Origin: an uncultured Desulfobulbaceae bacterium
Lineage (GTDB): Bacteria; Desulfobacterota; Desulfobulbia; Desulfobulbales; Desulfobulbaceae
Reading direction: 5' to 3'
DNA length: 8,071 nt
Assembly: GCA_947260045.1 (NCBI GenBank)
Contig: CAMYOP010000230.1
Coordinates: 1-8,071, forward strand
In this document: positions 6,324-8,071 of the stretch, piece after piece
Layout of the letters: each line of letters opens with the position of its first letter
Position numbering within the stretch: position 1 is the stretch's first letter
Position numbers and translations under genes: made by a program
Notes under the pieces: generated by a model
Database searches by the model: none
What the model was told of the DNA's origin: nothing
The model's input: the letters and a program-made list of their open reading frames with translations, nothing else

Positions 6324-8039
6324 TTACGTAAATGGAGTATCAACAAAGGCCATGGACCAGGTCCCCGGCCCCATATGCACTCCTGAGGTTAAAGAGAGGG
6401 GCAGCACAATAATCTCCGCCTCTGGGAACAAGCCTTCTATCTTCTCCCGTACAAGCCCACATACCCACTGTTCATTATCTGAATACTGTAATAAGATCAC
6501 TGACTCACCTGTCCTATCAAGCTCTTTAGAAAGCTTCTCCAAGGCAAAAGCCAACTGCCCCTCCTGGTTCCGGACAACACCAACTTTACGCACACCGTCA
6601 CTGTGAGGACTGATAACTGGCTTCATATGAAATAAATCAGCAAAAAAACCTTTGGCTTTTGAAAGGCGCCCCCCAGCAACCAAATACTTCAGTTCATCAA
6701 TAAAAACATACTCTGCACATGAGACAATCATTCGCCTGGCAAAAGAGACAAGCTCAGCCGGTGAATCGGTCATTACCGCATATCTGGCAGTCAGCAGGGC
6801 CATGAGCCCAAGTCGTCCGGATGCAGCCCCAGTATCAAGCACTGTCAGCAGGTTGTCTTGATCATTTTCCTCTTTCCAGGCTGCAGCAATGGTATAATTT
6901 CCTGTAAAGGCAGAACCTACGCAAAGATACAGACAGGGGCCATACTGCCTGCAGATATTCTGATAATGCTGATGTCTCTCAAAGTTTGAAGCCTGGGCGG
7001 TAGTAAATTTTGTGCCTCCACGCATCAGTGGATACAGCTGTTCTGGCCTGTAAAGGCTTTCAGGCCTTGATATATTGCCAACAACAATATAGCTGTCCAG
7101 CAGGCTTATTGCATTTCTGACAGCCATTTCCCGAGTAATTGATCCGGCTGCGTCAGTTATAATATGGAGTGCTTGCTTAGCTGTTACATCTTCCCTAGAC
7201 CTTTCATCACCTTGATCAATTTTTTCATCAGACCATTGGAGGATATCACCAAATGAGCCCAGGTGTCCACGCACCTGGGATGGGTCTGGGGTGTGAAGAT
7301 GTACCTTCAGCAAGGATTCATCCTGGACCACTACCGCACTTTCTCCCAGAGCTGCAATACTGTCTCTTGATATAGCCTGCTGATCATCCAGGGCGACAAG
7401 CACATCAACACAATAAGAATCACTTTGTTGGGGCTGAAAAGAGGGCTTTATTGCCAATTTCCCTGCAAAAAGATCAAAAATTGATTCATTGCTGCCCTGG
7501 TAGCTGGAGAGCTGCCTGAAATAACCATCAAAAAAGACAAACATACCCAGAGCTCCAGAGTCCACGACACCTGCTTCTTGAAGATCAGGAAGAATCTGAG
7601 CAGTCTCCAAAACGGCCTTTTGCAACTCCATACGTATTGGCAGGTAACAGGAGGTCAAGTCGGTATGGGATTTGAGGGCGTCTGCAAGACAGTCAAAAAC
7701 CGTAAGCATGGTTCCAGCGCACGGATCAGCAAGAGCCTGCCAAGCCTTTTCATTGCCTGCGGCAGTTTTTTGGGCAAGATCCTCAAAGCTTTCTGCCAGG
7801 CAAAATTCCCGAAAAAAAGCAGCCGCAATATTTCCTGAATTGCCAGTCGCGCAGCGTGCTAACTGCTCACGGACTGTTGATATTTCGCCACCACAAATAC
7901 GAAAAGGTGTCAGGCTGATTCGGAGATTCGTGCCAGTATCGGCATCAGCCACAGGGAAAACATTGATCTTGTCCAGAAGTTCTGACCAGGCAGCAAGGCA
8001 GGCATAGCCTCTTGAAAAGCTCTTTGCTAAATCGCTCAT
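6324..8039 (-). CDS. Fused fatty acid kinase: FakA-type (DAK2/DhaL) kinase plus FakB/DegV acyl-binding domain
   Basis: This 571-residue protein has three parts. Residues 1 to about 175 are a DhaL-like ATP-binding domain: NVFPVADADTGTN at 26-38 with Asp32 and Asp34, GNSGN at 66-70, and VVDSGALG at 158-165. Residues about 205-265 match the FakA middle domain, with Cys210 and His247/His249 (KVHLHT) at the positions of its catalytic Cys and HxH. From about 291 the protein is DegV/FakB-like: TDAAGS, TTAQAS at 346-351, SAFTGNY at 367-373, DTGAASG, YLVAGGRLSK at 452-461 and HMGPGTW at 555-561. In two-component systems FakA phosphorylates a fatty acid bound to separate FakB, giving acyl-phosphate for phospholipid synthesis; here both sit in one chain. 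The DegV motifs depart from the usual DS, TSQPS and SGT forms, so ligand preference may differ. Its ATG overlaps the stop of the preceding gene by four bases (ATGA). Confidence 0.88.
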   Translation of the reverse strand: MSDLAKSFSRGYACLAAWSELLDKINVFPVADADTGTNLRISLTPFRICGGEISTVREQLARCATGNSGNIAAAFFREFCLAESFEDLAQKTAAGNEKAWQALADPCAGTMLTVFDCLADALKSHTDLTSCYLPIRMELQKAVLETAQILPDLQEAGVVDSGALGMFVFFDGYFRQLSSYQGSNESIFDLFAGKLAIKPSFQPQQSDSYCVDVLVALDDQQAISRDSIAALGESAVVVQDESLLKVHLHTPDPSQVRGHLGSFGDILQWSDEKIDQGDERSREDVTAKQALHIITDAAGSITREMAVRNAISLLDSYIVVGNISRPESLYRPEQLYPLMRGGTKFTTAQASNFERHQHYQNICRQYGPCLYLCVGSAFTGNYTIAAAWKEENDQDNLLTVLDTGAASGRLGLMALLTARYAVMTDSPAELVSFARRMIVSCAEYVFIDELKYLVAGGRLSKAKGFFADLFHMKPVISPHSDGVRKVGVVRNQEGQLAFALEKLSKELDRTGESVILLQYSDNEQWVCGLVREKIEGLFPEAEIIVLPLSLTSGVHMGPGTWSMAFVDTPFT

Positions 8040-8071
8040 TTTTCCAGGAGTTTGACTATGGCAGACCAGTC
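8036..8071 (-). CDS. C-terminal end of an upstream gene, unidentified
   Basis: Eleven codons and a TGA (DWSAIVKLLEK-stop) are open in the frame that ends in an ATGA overlap with the fatty-acid kinase start. Such four-base overlaps also occur elsewhere in this window, so a further operon member probably enters from the right. Too little is visible to identify it. Confidence 0.45.
   Translation of the reverse strand, partial: DWSAIVKLLEK

Noticed and set aside
8046..8071. AGGAG followed by ATG on the plus strand (ATG at 8058-8060), a possible divergent gene
   Set aside because: The opposite strand offers an ATGA overlap with an open frame, the coupling seen elsewhere in this window, and a divergent gene would leave no room for promoters. 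Only 14 bases are visible, so it cannot be excluded fully.
1..8071. CRISPR array, tRNA or rRNA genes, insertion sequence transposase, toxin-antitoxin or phage genes
   Set aside because: No spaced repeats, RNA gene cores or corresponding proteins were seen; the window is filled by the lipid-related genes described.

Overview
The window is a compact stretch of chromosome in which every supported gene lies on the minus strand, so it reads right to left. Protein content and style suggest an anaerobic Gram-negative bacterium, most likely Desulfobacterota (former Deltaproteobacteria, perhaps a Desulfobulbales relative). The signs are radical SAM enzymes (one cobalamin-type), an LpxL-like acyltransferase, a fused FakA-FakB protein and moderate to low GC. 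The taxon is an inference; no marker gene is present.

Right block (8071 to about 4733). The last codons of an upstream gene overlap the start of a fused fatty-acid kinase (FakA ATPase plus FakB/DegV acyl carrier). A family 2 glycosyltransferase follows after 20 bases, and an LpxL/HtrB-like lipid acyltransferase follows with a stop/start junction. The spacing implies one operon. The glycosyltransferase and acyltransferase resemble the two halves of the fused protein found in aryl-polyene and flexirubin type clusters.

Gap (4392-4732). This 341-base AT-rich interval is the only sizeable non-coding stretch. It holds a 103-base element bounded by a perfect 12-base inverted repeat with an internal hairpin, and a possible -10 box for the left operon.

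Left block (4391 to 1). A discrete acyl carrier protein, a FabF-like ketosynthase, a PlsC-like membrane acyltransferase, a cobalamin-dependent radical SAM enzyme and a second radical SAM enzyme (cut by the window edge) follow with gaps of 20 bases or less, or with overlaps. This is almost certainly one transcript.

Together the genes read as a lipid or polyketide assembly and tailoring locus. ACP and ketosynthase would build or elongate an acyl chain, the radical SAM enzymes would modify it or its head group, two different acyltransferases would place acyl groups on a membrane acceptor, the glycosyltransferase would add a sugar, and the FakAB fusion would activate free fatty acids as acyl-phosphate. 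No ketoreductase, dehydratase, enoyl reductase, malonyl transferase, thioesterase or ligase is present here; such genes may lie outside the window or be borrowed from primary metabolism. The product cannot be named from this sequence.
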